A stretch of DNA of 64,000 nt, taken from positions 1,439,225 through 1,503,224 of the forward strand of contig CP070649.1 in the NCBI GenBank assembly GCA_020354575.1. The letters run 5' to 3'. Position 1 is the stretch's first letter; each line of letters starts with the position of its first letter. Of this stretch, positions 33,827 through 42,937 are shown in pieces. The DNA comes from Candidatus Bathyarchaeota archaeon. GTDB taxonomy: Archaea > Thermoproteota > Bathyarchaeia > Bathyarchaeales > SOJC01. Under the pieces are notes generated by a model that was given only the letters and a program-made list of their open reading frames with translations, ran no database searches and had not been told where the DNA came from. Made by a program: the position numbers and the translations under genes.

Positions 33827-34641
33827 ATATTGTTAGGTTCCTTTAGGGTCTTTAATATGATTTGATGGAGTTTGGAGTTTCCGGAAGCAATAAAGGATAT
33901 CCTCTCTGTTGGGCTTAATCGGGGTTCTAGCGGAGTGTTTAGCGGCGTTGTAATGATGGCGCCCGCCTCTTTGATGATGTGAGTGGCTGCAGCAACATCT
34001 GTTGTACGAAGGGTGCCTCTGATGTCTAGAAAGGCATCTATTGTGCCATCAGCGACGTAACAGAGTTCAAGAGCATTTGCTCCAAAATGACGGACATGCT
34101 TGGTCTGTGATAAAAGCTTCTTGAGTCTCTCTGTCAGATCCGGAAATTTGTGGGTGTTTAGGTCCAAGCACATGACAACCTTATTTAGGTCTGCCAATTG
34201 TCGAGGGAAGATCTTTTTTCCATTACAGTAGGCACCGCGCATCTTCTGAGCTAAGTAGGTTGTTTCATGAAAAATATCTGCTACTATGGCTGCTTCGACA
34301 GCCATCATGTAAGGTTTTTTGCTAATAGCCACGCTTGTGCAAGCGAAGGGTATACCTCTGAGAACGTTGGTAGTTCCATCGATTGGGTCCACTGTAACGT
34401 AGTAAACGGGCTTTTGGCCAAATTTTTTTACCCCTGATTCCTCGCTGATAAGCGTGAATTCCAAGTCGTGTTCAATTAGAGTCTCTGTTAATGCTTTCTC
34501 TGCTTGAAGATCTATATGTTTCTTAGGATCCCCGCCTGCTCCGATGCCATAGGTTTTCTGGGCTATAGGATTATCTAGAATGGGGACGACTGCATTTTTT
34601 ATTTCTTGAACAACTTCGATGAGGATTTTGCGCCAGTCCAT
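33820..34641 (-). CDS. suhB: Inositol monophosphatase / fructose-bisphosphatase family enzyme
   Basis: 273 residues. Mg2+-dependent phosphatase with the metal motifs EESG, VDPIDGTTN and the late TTDVAAATHIIKEAG. Archaeal members hydrolyse inositol-1-phosphate, fructose-1,6-bisphosphate or both. The ATG at 34641 has no ribosome site but a TATA box (ATTTAAAAG, 34665-34673) ends 23 bases upstream, which suits a leaderless transcript. The frame remains open to 34701. Confidence 0.85.
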   Translation of the reverse strand: MDWRKILIEVVQEIKNAVVPILDNPIAQKTYGIGAGGDPKKHIDLQAEKALTETLIEHDLEFTLISEESGVKKFGQKPVYYVTVDPIDGTTNVLRGIPFACTSVAISKKPYMMAVEAAIVADIFHETTYLAQKMRGAYCNGKKIFPRQLADLNKVVMCLDLNTHKFPDLTERLKKLLSQTKHVRHFGANALELCYVADGTIDAFLDIRGTLRTTDVAAATHIIKEAGAIITTPLNTPLEPRLSPTERISFIASGNSKLHQIILKTLKEPNNIC

Positions 34642-34664
34642 AACTATTGGTTGTACGTTGGGAC

Positions 34665-34673
34665 CTTTTAAAT
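34665..34673 (-). promoter_or_regulatory. TATA box of a leaderless transcript
   Basis: ATTTAAAAG on the minus strand ends 23 bases before ATG 34641. That distance puts the transcription start at or next to the start codon, which explains the missing Shine-Dalgarno and fixes the start of the phosphatase gene. Confidence 0.55.
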
Positions 34674-34795
34674 GAGTTTGACATCGAAAAAGGTAAGGCA
34701 TCTAAAAATTTTTGGGTGAATGTGAAACCTGTTAAATGTTTATATGGTTGGTTTCTGTCTTACCTAAACGCATTAGGCATGCTTGGGTGCCAACC

Positions 34796-35080
34796 ATGAA
34801 TATTCCCAAAAAAATTAACACCTATTGCCCGAAATGTAAAGCGCATACAGAACATTCTGTAAGCCTCTATAAGGCAGGAAAACGTCGGGCGTTGGCGCTT
34901 GGCGCCCGTCGTCATGAAAGGGAGAAACATGGATATGGTGGTCAGGGATGGCCACTTCAGAAGAAATTTTCGAAAACAACCAAAAAGCAAACTCTTAAAC
35001 TTAAATGCATTCAGTGTGCCTTTACTATCCAAAAGAAGGGTATGCGTTTAAGGAAATTAACCCTAGGAGGTCAAGCGTAG
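34796..35080 (+). CDS. rpl44e: Ribosomal protein L44e (eL42)
   Basis: 94 residues. Starts MNIPKKINTYCPKCKAHTEH and has the family's zinc site (CPKC and CIQC) and the GYGGQ motif that lies near the ribosomal E site. First gene of a conserved archaeal operon with S27e, aIF2-alpha and Nop10. Family alignment sets the start at 34796 rather than 34736; TTTATATGG at about 34738 is its likely TATA box. Confidence 0.95.
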   Translation: MNIPKKINTYCPKCKAHTEHSVSLYKAGKRRALALGARRHEREKHGYGGQGWPLQKKFSKTTKKQTLKLKCIQCAFTIQKKGMRLRKLTLGGQA

Positions 35081-35083
35081 TCT

Positions 35084-35284
35084 ATGAGTACTGATTGGGA
35101 AGCTCTGATCCCAAAACCCAGATCATATTTCCTCCGAGTACGTTGTCCCGATTGTGGCAACGAACAACTTGTCTATAGTAATCCGACAAATATCGTTAAA
35201 TGCAATATATGTAAGACAACTCTAGCCAAACCCACTGGAGGAAAAGCGAAGATCAATGGTGAAATCACGGCTATAATGGAGTGA
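35084..35284 (+). CDS. rps27e: Ribosomal protein S27e
   Basis: 66 residues with the zinc ribbon CPDCGNEQ and CNICKTTLAKPTGGKA, a near-invariant S27e signature. Part of the small ribosomal subunit. It begins 3 bases after the L44e stop, and AGGAGG before it provides the ribosome site. Confidence 0.95.
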   Translation: MSTDWEALIPKPRSYFLRVRCPDCGNEQLVYSNPTNIVKCNICKTTLAKPTGGKAKINGEITAIME

Positions 35285-35295
35285 GATTACTCAAC

Positions 35296-36093
35296 ATGTC
35301 CACACTCCAGAAACCCGAGTGGCCAGAAAAAGGGGAACTCGTCTTAGCTACTGTAAAAAAAATTCTGGACTATGGCGCCTATGTTACTCTTGAAGAATAC
35401 AGTCATAAAGAAGGGCTTCTCCATCGAAGCGAAATCAGCACAAGCTGGGTCCGGAACATACGCAATCACGTTCGAGAAGGTCAAAAGCTAGTTCTCAAAG
35501 TCCTTCGAGTCGATCCGGATAAGAAACATATCGATCTGTCTCGAAGGCGAGTCACTAAACGTGAGCGCATAGACAAAATTTACATTTTCAAGCATGATCG
35601 AAAAGCGGAAACCTTTCTTAACACCGTGGCTGATAAACTTAAGAAGCCCTTGAAGGAAATGATGGAAAAGGCAGCGGCTCCCATGGAAGAAGCTTATGGA
35701 GACATTTACTCTGCGCTTGAAGAGGCTAGCCAGAAAGGCCCAGACATTCTAACAAAAATAGGAGTTCCCTTAGATATTGCCAAAGCCTTGGCTGAGATTG
35801 CTCAAGAGAAAATTCGTCCCTCCTTAGTTGAAATTGAAGGTACCCTTCATCTCACAAGCACAAAACCTGACGGCGTAAGCGTAATTAAAAAGACGCTTCA
35901 AGCCACGCAAGGAATTTCAACTCCAGAGAACGCAAAAATCCACATCTACGCAATTGCTGCGCCCAAGTATCGCTTGAAGGTAGAAGCTGAAAATTACAAA
36001 CAAGCCGAATCCATACTTCAAAAAGCCTCAACAATAGCTATAGAGACTATCGCAAAGACAGGTGGAAAAGGTAGCTTCAAAAGGGAAAAATAA
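35296..36093 (+). CDS. eif2a: Translation initiation factor aIF2 alpha subunit
   Basis: 265 residues. Three expected domains: N-terminal S1/OB fold (PEKGELVLATVKKILDYGAY, about 12-85), helical middle, and C-terminal alpha/beta domain that binds aIF2-gamma. With the beta and gamma subunits it brings initiator tRNA to the ribosome. ATG 35296 matches family N-termini; GTG 35281 in the same frame overlaps the S27e stop and is the alternative. Confidence 0.95.
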   Translation: MSTLQKPEWPEKGELVLATVKKILDYGAYVTLEEYSHKEGLLHRSEISTSWVRNIRNHVREGQKLVLKVLRVDPDKKHIDLSRRRVTKRERIDKIYIFKHDRKAETFLNTVADKLKKPLKEMMEKAAAPMEEAYGDIYSALEEASQKGPDILTKIGVPLDIAKALAEIAQEKIRPSLVEIEGTLHLTSTKPDGVSVIKKTLQATQGISTPENAKIHIYAIAAPKYRLKVEAENYKQAESILQKASTIAIETIAKTGGKGSFKREK

Positions 36094-36095
36094 TC

Positions 36096-36257
36096 ATGGT
36101 TTGGCATATCAGACGATGTAAAAGATGCAGCCACTATACTTTGAGCGCAAAGATATGCCCTTATTGCGGTGGTCAAGTTCAAGTTCCTCATCCAGCGAAG
36201 TTCTCTCCCAACGACAAATATGCTAGACGCCGAATTATCCTGAAAAGGGATAGTTAA
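36096..36257 (+). CDS. nop10: Nop10, H/ACA ribonucleoprotein subunit
   Basis: 53 residues, below common ORF length cut-offs. The N-terminal zinc ribbon (RRCKRCSHYTL ... CPYCGG) and the following VPHPAKFSPNDKYARRR match archaeal Nop10. It supports the pseudouridine synthase Cbf5 in guide-RNA-directed RNA modification. It starts 2 bases after aIF2-alpha and ends 4 bases before the PAC2 gene, the usual archaeal order. Confidence 0.95.
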   Translation: MVWHIRRCKRCSHYTLSAKICPYCGGQVQVPHPAKFSPNDKYARRRIILKRDS

Positions 36258-36261
36258 AACA

Positions 36262-37029
36262 ATGAAAACAACAATAAGAGAAAAAATCCAGATAAGCCTT
36301 AAAAACCCCGTCTTAATTGAAGGTCTTCCTGGCCTTGGTTTGGTGGGTAGAATTGCAGCGAGGTATCTAATTAAACAGCTAAAGGCAGAACAATTAGCAC
36401 GGTTATATTCTCCTCATTTCCCATATTATGTTGTCGTTAACAAGAAAGGTCATGCTCGGCTCTTGCGTGGTGATTTCTACTATTGGAAGAATCCCCAAGG
36501 CAATGATCTTCTTCTCTTCACAGGAGACAGCCAGGCCCAAACCATCGAGGGGCAATACGAGATTGCTGATACAATCCTGAATTTTGCTGAAAAGCAAAAG
36601 GTTAAGGCAATTATTACCCTTGGTGGCTATAGAAAAGAAGCTAGCAACACGCCAAAAGTAATCGCCACAGCCACTGACTCAGCTATTCTCACAAAGGCAA
36701 TTGAAGCAGAAGCTATTCTCAGTCCTCCAGGAAACCCGATTGTTGGAACAGCTGGGCTACTCGTTGGCATGGCAAAATTCAAGAAAATTCCAGCATTATG
36801 CCTTTTAGGGGAAACTCGTGGTTATCTTCCTGACCCTGGAGCTGCGAAAAGCATCCTCCTCGTGCTTCAAAAAATGCTGAATTTAAGAGTAAGCTTAGAT
36901 GCCATAAATAAGGAGATCAAAAAATCAAATAAAATTCTAGAGAGAATGAGGCAGATACAGGAACGAAGAGAAACCTATACAAAGAAGATGCAACAAGGGG
37001 AAAAAAACAAAACAACTTATATAAGTTGA
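36262..37029 (+). CDS. PAC2-family protein (proteasome assembly chaperone-like)
   Basis: 255 residues. PAC2 fold with LIEGLPGLGLVGRIAARYLI at the N-terminus, FTGDSQAQTIEGQYEIA and GGYRKEASNTPKV. A C-terminal helical tail (about 215-255) is charged and likely a coiled coil. PAC2 relatives help assemble eukaryotic proteasomes; the archaeal role is not settled. Last gene of the L44e-S27e-aIF2alpha-Nop10 operon. Confidence 0.85.
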   Translation: MKTTIREKIQISLKNPVLIEGLPGLGLVGRIAARYLIKQLKAEQLARLYSPHFPYYVVVNKKGHARLLRGDFYYWKNPQGNDLLLFTGDSQAQTIEGQYEIADTILNFAEKQKVKAIITLGGYRKEASNTPKVIATATDSAILTKAIEAEAILSPPGNPIVGTAGLLVGMAKFKKIPALCLLGETRGYLPDPGAAKSILLVLQKMLNLRVSLDAINKEIKKSNKILERMRQIQERRETYTKKMQQGEKNKTTYIS

Positions 37030-37170
37030 CCAAGTACGCAGCGTCCCCCCCAACCCATGTAATTATCATTCACTTCATGCAGCTCCATTGGGCATCGTTG
37101 AAAACCAATGATTCTGTCAGCCCGTTATGTGGAAAAGAGGTCAATCAAAGGATGCTATGCTAGGATGCCT

Positions 37171-37731
37171 TTAAGTAATGTGCATATCATCGCCTAAGAA
37201 CTCGACTTTTCCGTCAAAGTAACTCTCGAAAAGTTTGGGCAAGTTATGAAGGAAGCAGTGTGGCTGATCATGCTTTTTGACTCTTCCATAAGGCTCTCTC
37301 AGAATTACAACATGTTTGGCGACTCTACTAATTTCCTTAATAGCATTTTCGATCTTAGAGAAAGGGATGTGAAGCAACACATATCTACTTAAAATTGCAT
37401 CTTGACTCTTATCTGGCAAGGGAATCCTTTTTGTGATATCTGCATAGATAAATGTATCGAGACCGCTTTTTTCTAATGCTTCTAAAGAAAAATCCAGACC
37501 CAAATAGTTGGGAAGGGCGTACCTTAATGAAGCTTTTCCGCATCCTATTTCAAGAACATTTTTGCATGAATGCATGGTCATTAGATTTAGAATAGCTTCC
37601 GATTCTTCCTTTGTTATTCTTCCCGTCTTTATTTCCGCAGATAAATCGGACTTCCATCTTGAATTCCAGTATCTTTGAGGATTTGAATAACCAACGACAT
37701 ATTTTAACCAAAATTTCTTAATTTTTTCCAT
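37171..37731 (-). CDS. SAM-dependent methyltransferase, glycan locus
   Basis: 186 residues. Class I methyltransferase: motif I VLEIGCGKASLRYALP, an acidic residue after YLGLDFS, and motif post-II YADITKRIPLPDKSQDAI. The acceptor is unknown; its place at the downstream end of the surface-glycan cluster suggests a sugar or lipid-linked sugar. The start overlaps the stop of the upstream sulfatase-like gene. Confidence 0.8.
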   Translation of the reverse strand: MEKIKKFWLKYVVGYSNPQRYWNSRWKSDLSAEIKTGRITKEESEAILNLMTMHSCKNVLEIGCGKASLRYALPNYLGLDFSLEALEKSGLDTFIYADITKRIPLPDKSQDAILSRYVLLHIPFSKIENAIKEISRVAKHVVILREPYGRVKKHDQPHCFLHNLPKLFESYFDGKVEFLGDDMHIT

Positions 37732-38858
37732 TATTCACTTACAACTCTTTGAAGTCTCTTTTCCTGAAAGATACCTTGTGCAATAACTGCTCTATCTTTA
37801 TCTAATTTCAAAAGGCTCCTGCCCTTAAATCCTTTGAATTTCTCGAGTCCAACTAAATCCATAATTGTTGGTGCAAGATCAATCAGAGAGGCTCTCATAT
37901 TTTCAACTCTATGCTCTACTCCTCCCCCATAAATAATCAGTGGAACGTGAAGGAGAAGTTTACCCAATGGTCTAACGTGCCCAATTATCCCGTTTTCCAT
38001 GAACTCTTCGCCATGATCTGCTGTGATTAAAACATACGTTTCATCAAAATTTTCAGAGGCTAGGGTCGGCAGATATTTTTTGAGAGCATTATCTATTGCA
38101 CGAATCTGAAGATCATAAAGTTTCTTGAATGAATGAAGCTCGCTTGTTTTTAGAGGTAATTTCATGCCCCAATGTTTGTATATCAGGAGAAATGCCTTCT
38201 TTTTGCTAAAACCTATTGAGTCTAATGCTTGATGTTGTGGTGAATAGGGTGTATGGGCATCCATTAGATGACACCAAACAAAGAATGGGGCTTTAACGTG
38301 CTCGACCCATTCGCACGCTGTCTTCAAAATCATTTCTGCATCAGTATTCAACGCTCTATTATTTTTATACCATTTTCTATAGAATAGCCAGAATCTATTA
38401 ACCATCGAAAGAAATTTGCGAATATTTCTATTTCGATCGGCAAAAGCCCTCCGGATTATCGACCTTTCAATAAGTGTTTCCTCTTTTCGTGCTCCGAAAT
38501 CTCGGATTGTTGCGAATCCTCGGTCATAACCGAAGATTGGTGAAAGATAAGGGTTGTCATGAAAAAAACCATTGGCAAATCCGTGTTTCTGCAGTACTTC
38601 AGAGAGTAGAGTCCTTTTTGTCGAAAGTATAGCTGGTGTTGAAAATTCAAAGTATTCGCTGTAATCAAACGGATATGTGCTTGTTATTAGAGAAGCCAAA
38701 GAAGCACACGTATAAGAGGAGTTAGCATACATATTAGTGAAAAGCAATCCTTGTCCAGCCAGTTCACTTATATATGGTGATGTCAAGCGGTCATATCCAT
38801 AGCAATTCAAATGATCTGGACGAAGGCAATCCACAGTAATTAGAATAATATTCTTCAA
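37731..38858 (-). CDS. Sulfatase-family hydrolase / phosphotransferase
   Basis: 375 residues of the alkaline-phosphatase superfamily. Metal sites: ITVDCLRPDHLN at 8-18, and the later TADHGEEF. The nucleophile region reads SSYTCASLAS at 48-57: it lacks the CxPSR formylglycine signature of true sulfatases, and T50 is the likely nucleophile. It may therefore transfer or remove phosphoglycerol-, phosphoethanolamine- or sulfate-type groups on the glycan. No signal peptide is seen. Confidence 0.75.
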   Translation of the reverse strand: MKNIILITVDCLRPDHLNCYGYDRLTSPYISELAGQGLLFTNMYANSSYTCASLASLITSTYPFDYSEYFEFSTPAILSTKRTLLSEVLQKHGFANGFFHDNPYLSPIFGYDRGFATIRDFGARKEETLIERSIIRRAFADRNRNIRKFLSMVNRFWLFYRKWYKNNRALNTDAEMILKTACEWVEHVKAPFFVWCHLMDAHTPYSPQHQALDSIGFSKKKAFLLIYKHWGMKLPLKTSELHSFKKLYDLQIRAIDNALKKYLPTLASENFDETYVLITADHGEEFMENGIIGHVRPLGKLLLHVPLIIYGGGVEHRVENMRASLIDLAPTIMDLVGLEKFKGFKGRSLLKLDKDRAVIAQGIFQEKRLQRVVSE

Positions 38859-39098
38859 TATTTTCAGCCTTTTACCAACTCTAATATCCTGTTATGTTTA
38901 GGTTTTTTCTCGAGATCACTTGTGTTTATTACATAGGATTCGAGCATTATAATATAGTTTAACTTAACTTTGGTAGGATTATTTACTCGTTTTAATATTT
39001 GGCCAATTTGCTATCAGTTGTAGCTTCCATCAATCTATTCTATTTAAACAATAGACTGCGAGCATTTAATGCAGAAAAAAGGAAGCGATTCCTCTGCA

Positions 39099-39947
39099 TC
39101 AAGCATTAGCCCACTCGATTATCTTTGGATAAAAGTCAGTGATGTTTTTAGGTTTCCAAGCTGTTTTGAAATTTAGTGAGTAAAAAGCGTGAGTGGAATG
39201 AGAATGCTTGGGAGCACCCTTTATATCTTTTGATGCACCCACTAGCTTTTCTGTCGCTGTTATACCATGGTCTGAAACTATTAGAAAAACGGTGTTCTCT
39301 CTCAATTTTTCTTTGATTTGCACTGTTAGGAGATCCATAAGCTGATAAATTAGTTTGAGTTTTCTGAACGAACAACAATGACCTGCAGCGTCAGTATAAT
39401 GAATGTAGAACATAAGAAGCTTCCAAGAGCTTTTAATTTTTTCAAACATTCTTTGTCTGAGTTCCAGGAAATTTTGCTTGGATGTTTCCATGTATTCGTC
39501 AACATTTCTACTTCTGAACTGTCGCACTCTCATCTCTCGCTCTGGATTATAACCCAACACATCTATTGCGATGGAAGGATAAATCACATCGAAAATTGTG
39601 TTTACCTTCAAATCTCTCTTCCCTTGAAGCTCGGGAGCCACTCCCATTCGGGATAGGAATGCACGCTTACCTCTGAACTTGGAGAGAATGGGCAATCTCC
39701 GAATGAATTCGATTAATCTGCTTCTATAAGTCCAAAAACCTGTAATACCATGGACATGTGGCTGTACTCCAGTGATAAATGAGGTCCAAACATAAGGACT
39801 ATATGGGCTTCCAAAATCGTTGTCCCATTTCCAATATTCCCTTCCTATCTGAAATTTTCCATGAGTTTTTTGTAACAGGTTTCTTAATTTCCACTTCATG
39901 ACAAAGTCATATTCTAGCCCATCGAGAGCTAATATGAACACACTCAT
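39099..39947 (-). CDS. Alkaline-phosphatase superfamily phosphodiesterase-like protein
   Basis: 282 residues. Starts VFILALDGLEYD, with the first metal aspartate at D9, the probable nucleophile in VWTSFITG (T55), P..HGI as in nucleotide pyrophosphatases, and VSDHG near the C-terminus. Substrate is unknown. GGTGG lies 7 bases before ATG 39947, which I choose over ATG 40007. A 240-base gap without features separates it from the sulfatase-like gene downstream. Confidence 0.75.
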   Translation of the reverse strand: MSVFILALDGLEYDFVMKWKLRNLLQKTHGKFQIGREYWKWDNDFGSPYSPYVWTSFITGVQPHVHGITGFWTYRSRLIEFIRRLPILSKFRGKRAFLSRMGVAPELQGKRDLKVNTIFDVIYPSIAIDVLGYNPEREMRVRQFRSRNVDEYMETSKQNFLELRQRMFEKIKSSWKLLMFYIHYTDAAGHCCSFRKLKLIYQLMDLLTVQIKEKLRENTVFLIVSDHGITATEKLVGASKDIKGAPKHSHSTHAFYSLNFKTAWKPKNITDFYPKIIEWANA

Positions 39948-40000
39948 ATGATTTCCACCTTCTTTATGTGCGCACTCATCAGGTAATGTGAAGGCTGTCA

Positions 40001-40864
40001 TTACCATTGAATGTATTTTTTATTCTCTGGAAATGACTTGAACCTCACACCATGCCTTCTAAATTCGTTGCGTAGAAGCTCTGTTAACGGTGTGACAATT
40101 CCATTGATGCATTTATCTGAGAGAGAAAAAGCAGTTGGGGGACCATGGTGATGCAAAACGTACACTGTATCCGTGTCTCTTTCGTAATTCAAGTTTGTTA
40201 CATCTTTTACAATATCATTTTGAAAGTGCTCCAGAAATTCATTAACAAGTAACTCTCTTTTTTTCGGAGAGAATTTTTGAGGGAAATGATTTTCTTTAAT
40301 CACTTTTGCTGGTATTCCCATAGCCAAGGATCCTGAAGGAATATTTCTCGTGACCACTGCTCCAACTCCAATAACAACATTATTCCCAATTGTGACATTA
40401 GGGTTCACTATAGCCCCTGGAAGCCAAACATGATTTCCGATAGTTATCGGACCGAATTCTACAGGAAACCCATCTAAAAAAGAAAGATATGCACCATGCG
40501 TGTAGATCTTTGTACCAGTTCCCATTCCAACATCATTGCCTATGTGGACAGGATTTGCAGTATTAATAAATCCGAAATTTCCCAAATGACACCAATATCC
40601 AACTCTAAGCTTGCTAGTCTTTTCAAAGCAGCTTCCGCCACCAATTTGGCAATAGTGGCCACTCCAAAACTCTTTGCCTATTTCGATATCTCTCCCTTCA
40701 ATTATGAAGTGATCCCCAATCACACTTCTATCATCAATTTTAAGCTTCTCTGTCACATTAAGGACAACATTGTTGCCTATGGTTACATGATCTCCCAGAA
40801 GAATTTTGCCCTTCCCAAGGATTTTCAGATCAGTTGCGATCTTCCCGTTTTTTCCACATTTCAC
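40001..40864 (-). CDS. Hexapeptide-repeat acyltransferase, long form
   Basis: 287 residues. The first 200 form a left-handed beta helix of hexapeptide turns (ILLGDHVTIGNNVVLNV, IGNHVWLPGAIVNPNVTIGNN), ending with the trimeric-acetyltransferase GIPAKVI. The last 80 residues are a distinct domain without recognised motifs. It probably acylates an amino sugar. Start is GTG 40864, sharing GTGA with the PIG-L stop, so the two are translationally coupled. Confidence 0.8.
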   Translation of the reverse strand: MKCGKNGKIATDLKILGKGKILLGDHVTIGNNVVLNVTEKLKIDDRSVIGDHFIIEGRDIEIGKEFWSGHYCQIGGGSCFEKTSKLRVGYWCHLGNFGFINTANPVHIGNDVGMGTGTKIYTHGAYLSFLDGFPVEFGPITIGNHVWLPGAIVNPNVTIGNNVVIGVGAVVTRNIPSGSLAMGIPAKVIKENHFPQKFSPKKRELLVNEFLEHFQNDIVKDVTNLNYERDTDTVYVLHHHGPPTAFSLSDKCINGIVTPLTELLRNEFRRHGVRFKSFPENKKYIQW

Positions 40865-41481
40865 CTGTCGATCATCCTCATTATCTCAAAAGCTTCAGCA
40901 TACGTGGTGTTGATTGGAGTCCCCCGAACCCGAGCTAAGGCCTTAAATATAGTTGACTTGAAATAGGTCCTTCGATATTGGGTCTTATAACAATGCAAAG
41001 CTTTCAATTTCTTCTCCATGTCTTCCTTTGAGAGCGCCACATAGAGAGTCGGAGCAAAATTTCTTGTACTTCTAGTGATTTCATATGCCAATAGCGTTGC
41101 GGTGTCTCTAAAAAGCGTAAGACAGCAATCTGCGATCGCTCTGTGGTCTTGATGTATATCACTCAATGAATGACAGAATACAACTCTTGGATTAAACTTT
41201 ACTTTCAGATCGTGTAAAGCGTTTCTGATTTCCTGACTATGGTCCTCAAGTGTGTCTCTAGGTAGATTTCGTTTCATTATCTTCCTTACGCCTAGAATTT
41301 GCATTGCGTTCAGGTATTCCTGAAGGATGCCCGCATTTTGTGGATCTTCTAGGCAAGGTGCAAAAATAAGGCTCCGTATATCATTATTCTGGCCATATTT
41401 AGCGACAGTTCCGCCACAACCGTACTCTAGGTCGTCAGGATGGGCTCCAACAATCAGAATTTTCTTTTTATCGAATAACAT
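40861..41481 (-). CDS. PIG-L / LmbE-family N-deacetylase
   Basis: 206 residues. The zinc motif AHPDDLEYGCGG is at 13-24, and the later HSLSDIHQDHRAI supplies further ligands. The family removes N-acetyl groups from GlcNAc-containing glycolipids or small-molecule conjugates. Placed between two acyltransferases, it suggests a deacetylate-then-reacylate step. It follows the next acyltransferase stop with no gap. Confidence 0.85.
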   Translation of the reverse strand: MLFDKKKILIVGAHPDDLEYGCGGTVAKYGQNNDIRSLIFAPCLEDPQNAGILQEYLNAMQILGVRKIMKRNLPRDTLEDHSQEIRNALHDLKVKFNPRVVFCHSLSDIHQDHRAIADCCLTLFRDTATLLAYEITRSTRNFAPTLYVALSKEDMEKKLKALHCYKTQYRRTYFKSTIFKALARVRGTPINTTYAEAFEIMRMIDR

Positions 41482-41958
41482 TTAGCTTGCCCCTGACGTC
41501 TTTCTCTTCATAGGCCTTGCGGGGTTACCTGCCACCCACGTGTTTGAAGGCACATCCTTGGTAACCATTGATCCGGCTGCAATCAAGCTGTTCTTACCAA
41601 TTGTTACACCGCAGAGTATAGTTGTGTTGGCGCCTATGCTTGCCCCACTCTCTACGAGAGTTGGTACAATTTTCCAATCTCCTACAGCTTTAGGGTATTT
41701 GTCATTTATGAATGTTACATGAGGACCAATGAAAACCTTGTTGCCAATTGTAACACCAGAGCAAATATAAGCGAACGCCTCAATTTTACAGTCATCTCCA
41801 ACGCTTGAACCTGGCCCAATCTCTACATAGGAGCCTATCTTGCAATTTTTTCCGATTCTGCATCCAAATAAGTTGCAGTGATGCCAAATTACGGTTTTTT
41901 CGCCAATTTCTGCGTCTCTAATTATTGTAAACTGACCAGTCTTGATCGTATTACTCAA
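41482..41958 (-). CDS. Hexapeptide-repeat acetyltransferase, short form
   Basis: 158 residues, a compact left-handed beta helix (IGKNCKIGSYVEIGPGSSVG, then TTILCGVTIGKNSLIAAGSMVTKDVP) ending in VAGNPARPMK. It resembles WbpD-type UDP-sugar N-acetyltransferases of glycan clusters. It probably acetylates an amino group on a nucleotide sugar. It is tightly packed between the PIG-L and glycosyltransferase genes. Confidence 0.85.
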   Translation of the reverse strand: MSNTIKTGQFTIIRDAEIGEKTVIWHHCNLFGCRIGKNCKIGSYVEIGPGSSVGDDCKIEAFAYICSGVTIGNKVFIGPHVTFINDKYPKAVGDWKIVPTLVESGASIGANTTILCGVTIGKNSLIAAGSMVTKDVPSNTWVAGNPARPMKRKTSGAS

Positions 41959-41964
41959 TTCATA

Positions 41965-42903
41965 CTACCCCAAGAATTCTTCATATATTCTAAGCGTTCT
42001 TGTGGCAATGGCGTTCAATTCGTGATTTTCTTTTAGGTATGAATACTCCCTTTTCCATAACTCGGCTAAATCTGTATCTTCAATTGCTCTTATTATTTTT
42101 TCGACAGAATTAATATCCCTCAACGGAAAATTCCGATACTCGTTGTATTTCGACGATGCATACGTGATGACTGGTCGACCACACGAGATTGCTTCAAGTG
42201 CCGTTACCCCCAAAGAGCCACACTTAAACTGATCCAAAACCAAATCAGCATTCCAATAGTAATTATTCATGTTCTGGTGCAGCACTTTTGGCAAAACTTT
42301 CACTTCCAAATCAAGCGACCTTGCTAACCTTAACACTTTTTCCAGGTCAGGACCAAAACCAATAAGCGAGACTTCGATTACATCTTTTAGCATTGCTAGT
42401 GCATGCAGAGCAAGATCCGTGCCCTTTCTCCAGTCAGCACCGCTCCCAATCAAAAGCTTTAGCCTTTTTTTTTGCGGGTTGAACTCTCTTGGGAAAAAAA
42501 ATTCATGGTCTACAACGTTAGGCAAATATTCTACATGTTGTGCAAATTTTTTTGCAGTTCCAAGAAGATCCGGAGTGCTTACGAGGATTTTATCGCAGTT
42601 CCTTAGATTGTAACGAACAATATGCCCCCAAACTGGATGTTGTATAGTTTCCCTTAAATCAGATCCATGTCCATGTCCAACGAGAGGGTGTTTTCCCAAC
42701 AATGAAGCAAGGTAGCAATCCTGAAGAAGATAATGCACGTGGTAAAGATCGCCCTTTGTCCTAAGGGTTTTCCAAATGAGCCCGAAAGTTTTACCCCCAA
42801 AGCTTCGGGCTCTCTTTACGTGGATTCTTTTCAACCAGTCCGGGAAGCTCTTAAGCAAGGTTTCTCCTATGTAAGCGCAATCATTTATCATCACAACCCT
42901 CAT
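41965..42903 (-). CDS. GT4-family glycosyltransferase
   Basis: 312 residues. GT-B fold: C-terminal nucleotide-sugar domain with LKLLIGSGADWRKGTDLAL, VSLIGFGPDLEKV, and the late SLGVTALEAISCGRPVITY, the GT4 E-x7-E-like donor site. Transfers a sugar during assembly of the lipid-linked glycan; donor unknown. Minus-strand member of the locus, 34 bases downstream of the dehydrogenase-like gene. Confidence 0.85.
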   Translation of the reverse strand: MRVVMINDCAYIGETLLKSFPDWLKRIHVKRARSFGGKTFGLIWKTLRTKGDLYHVHYLLQDCYLASLLGKHPLVGHGHGSDLRETIQHPVWGHIVRYNLRNCDKILVSTPDLLGTAKKFAQHVEYLPNVVDHEFFFPREFNPQKKRLKLLIGSGADWRKGTDLALHALAMLKDVIEVSLIGFGPDLEKVLRLARSLDLEVKVLPKVLHQNMNNYYWNADLVLDQFKCGSLGVTALEAISCGRPVITYASSKYNEYRNFPLRDINSVEKIIRAIEDTDLAELWKREYSYLKENHELNAIATRTLRIYEEFLG

Positions 42904-42937
42904 TTCATTTTCTTCCTATTTCAGAATTATCGAGATG

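Noticed and set aside
37030..37170. Possible C/D-box or other small RNA between PAC2 and the methyltransferase
   Set aside because: No paired C and D boxes at the right spacing could be found, and no conserved stem was evident.
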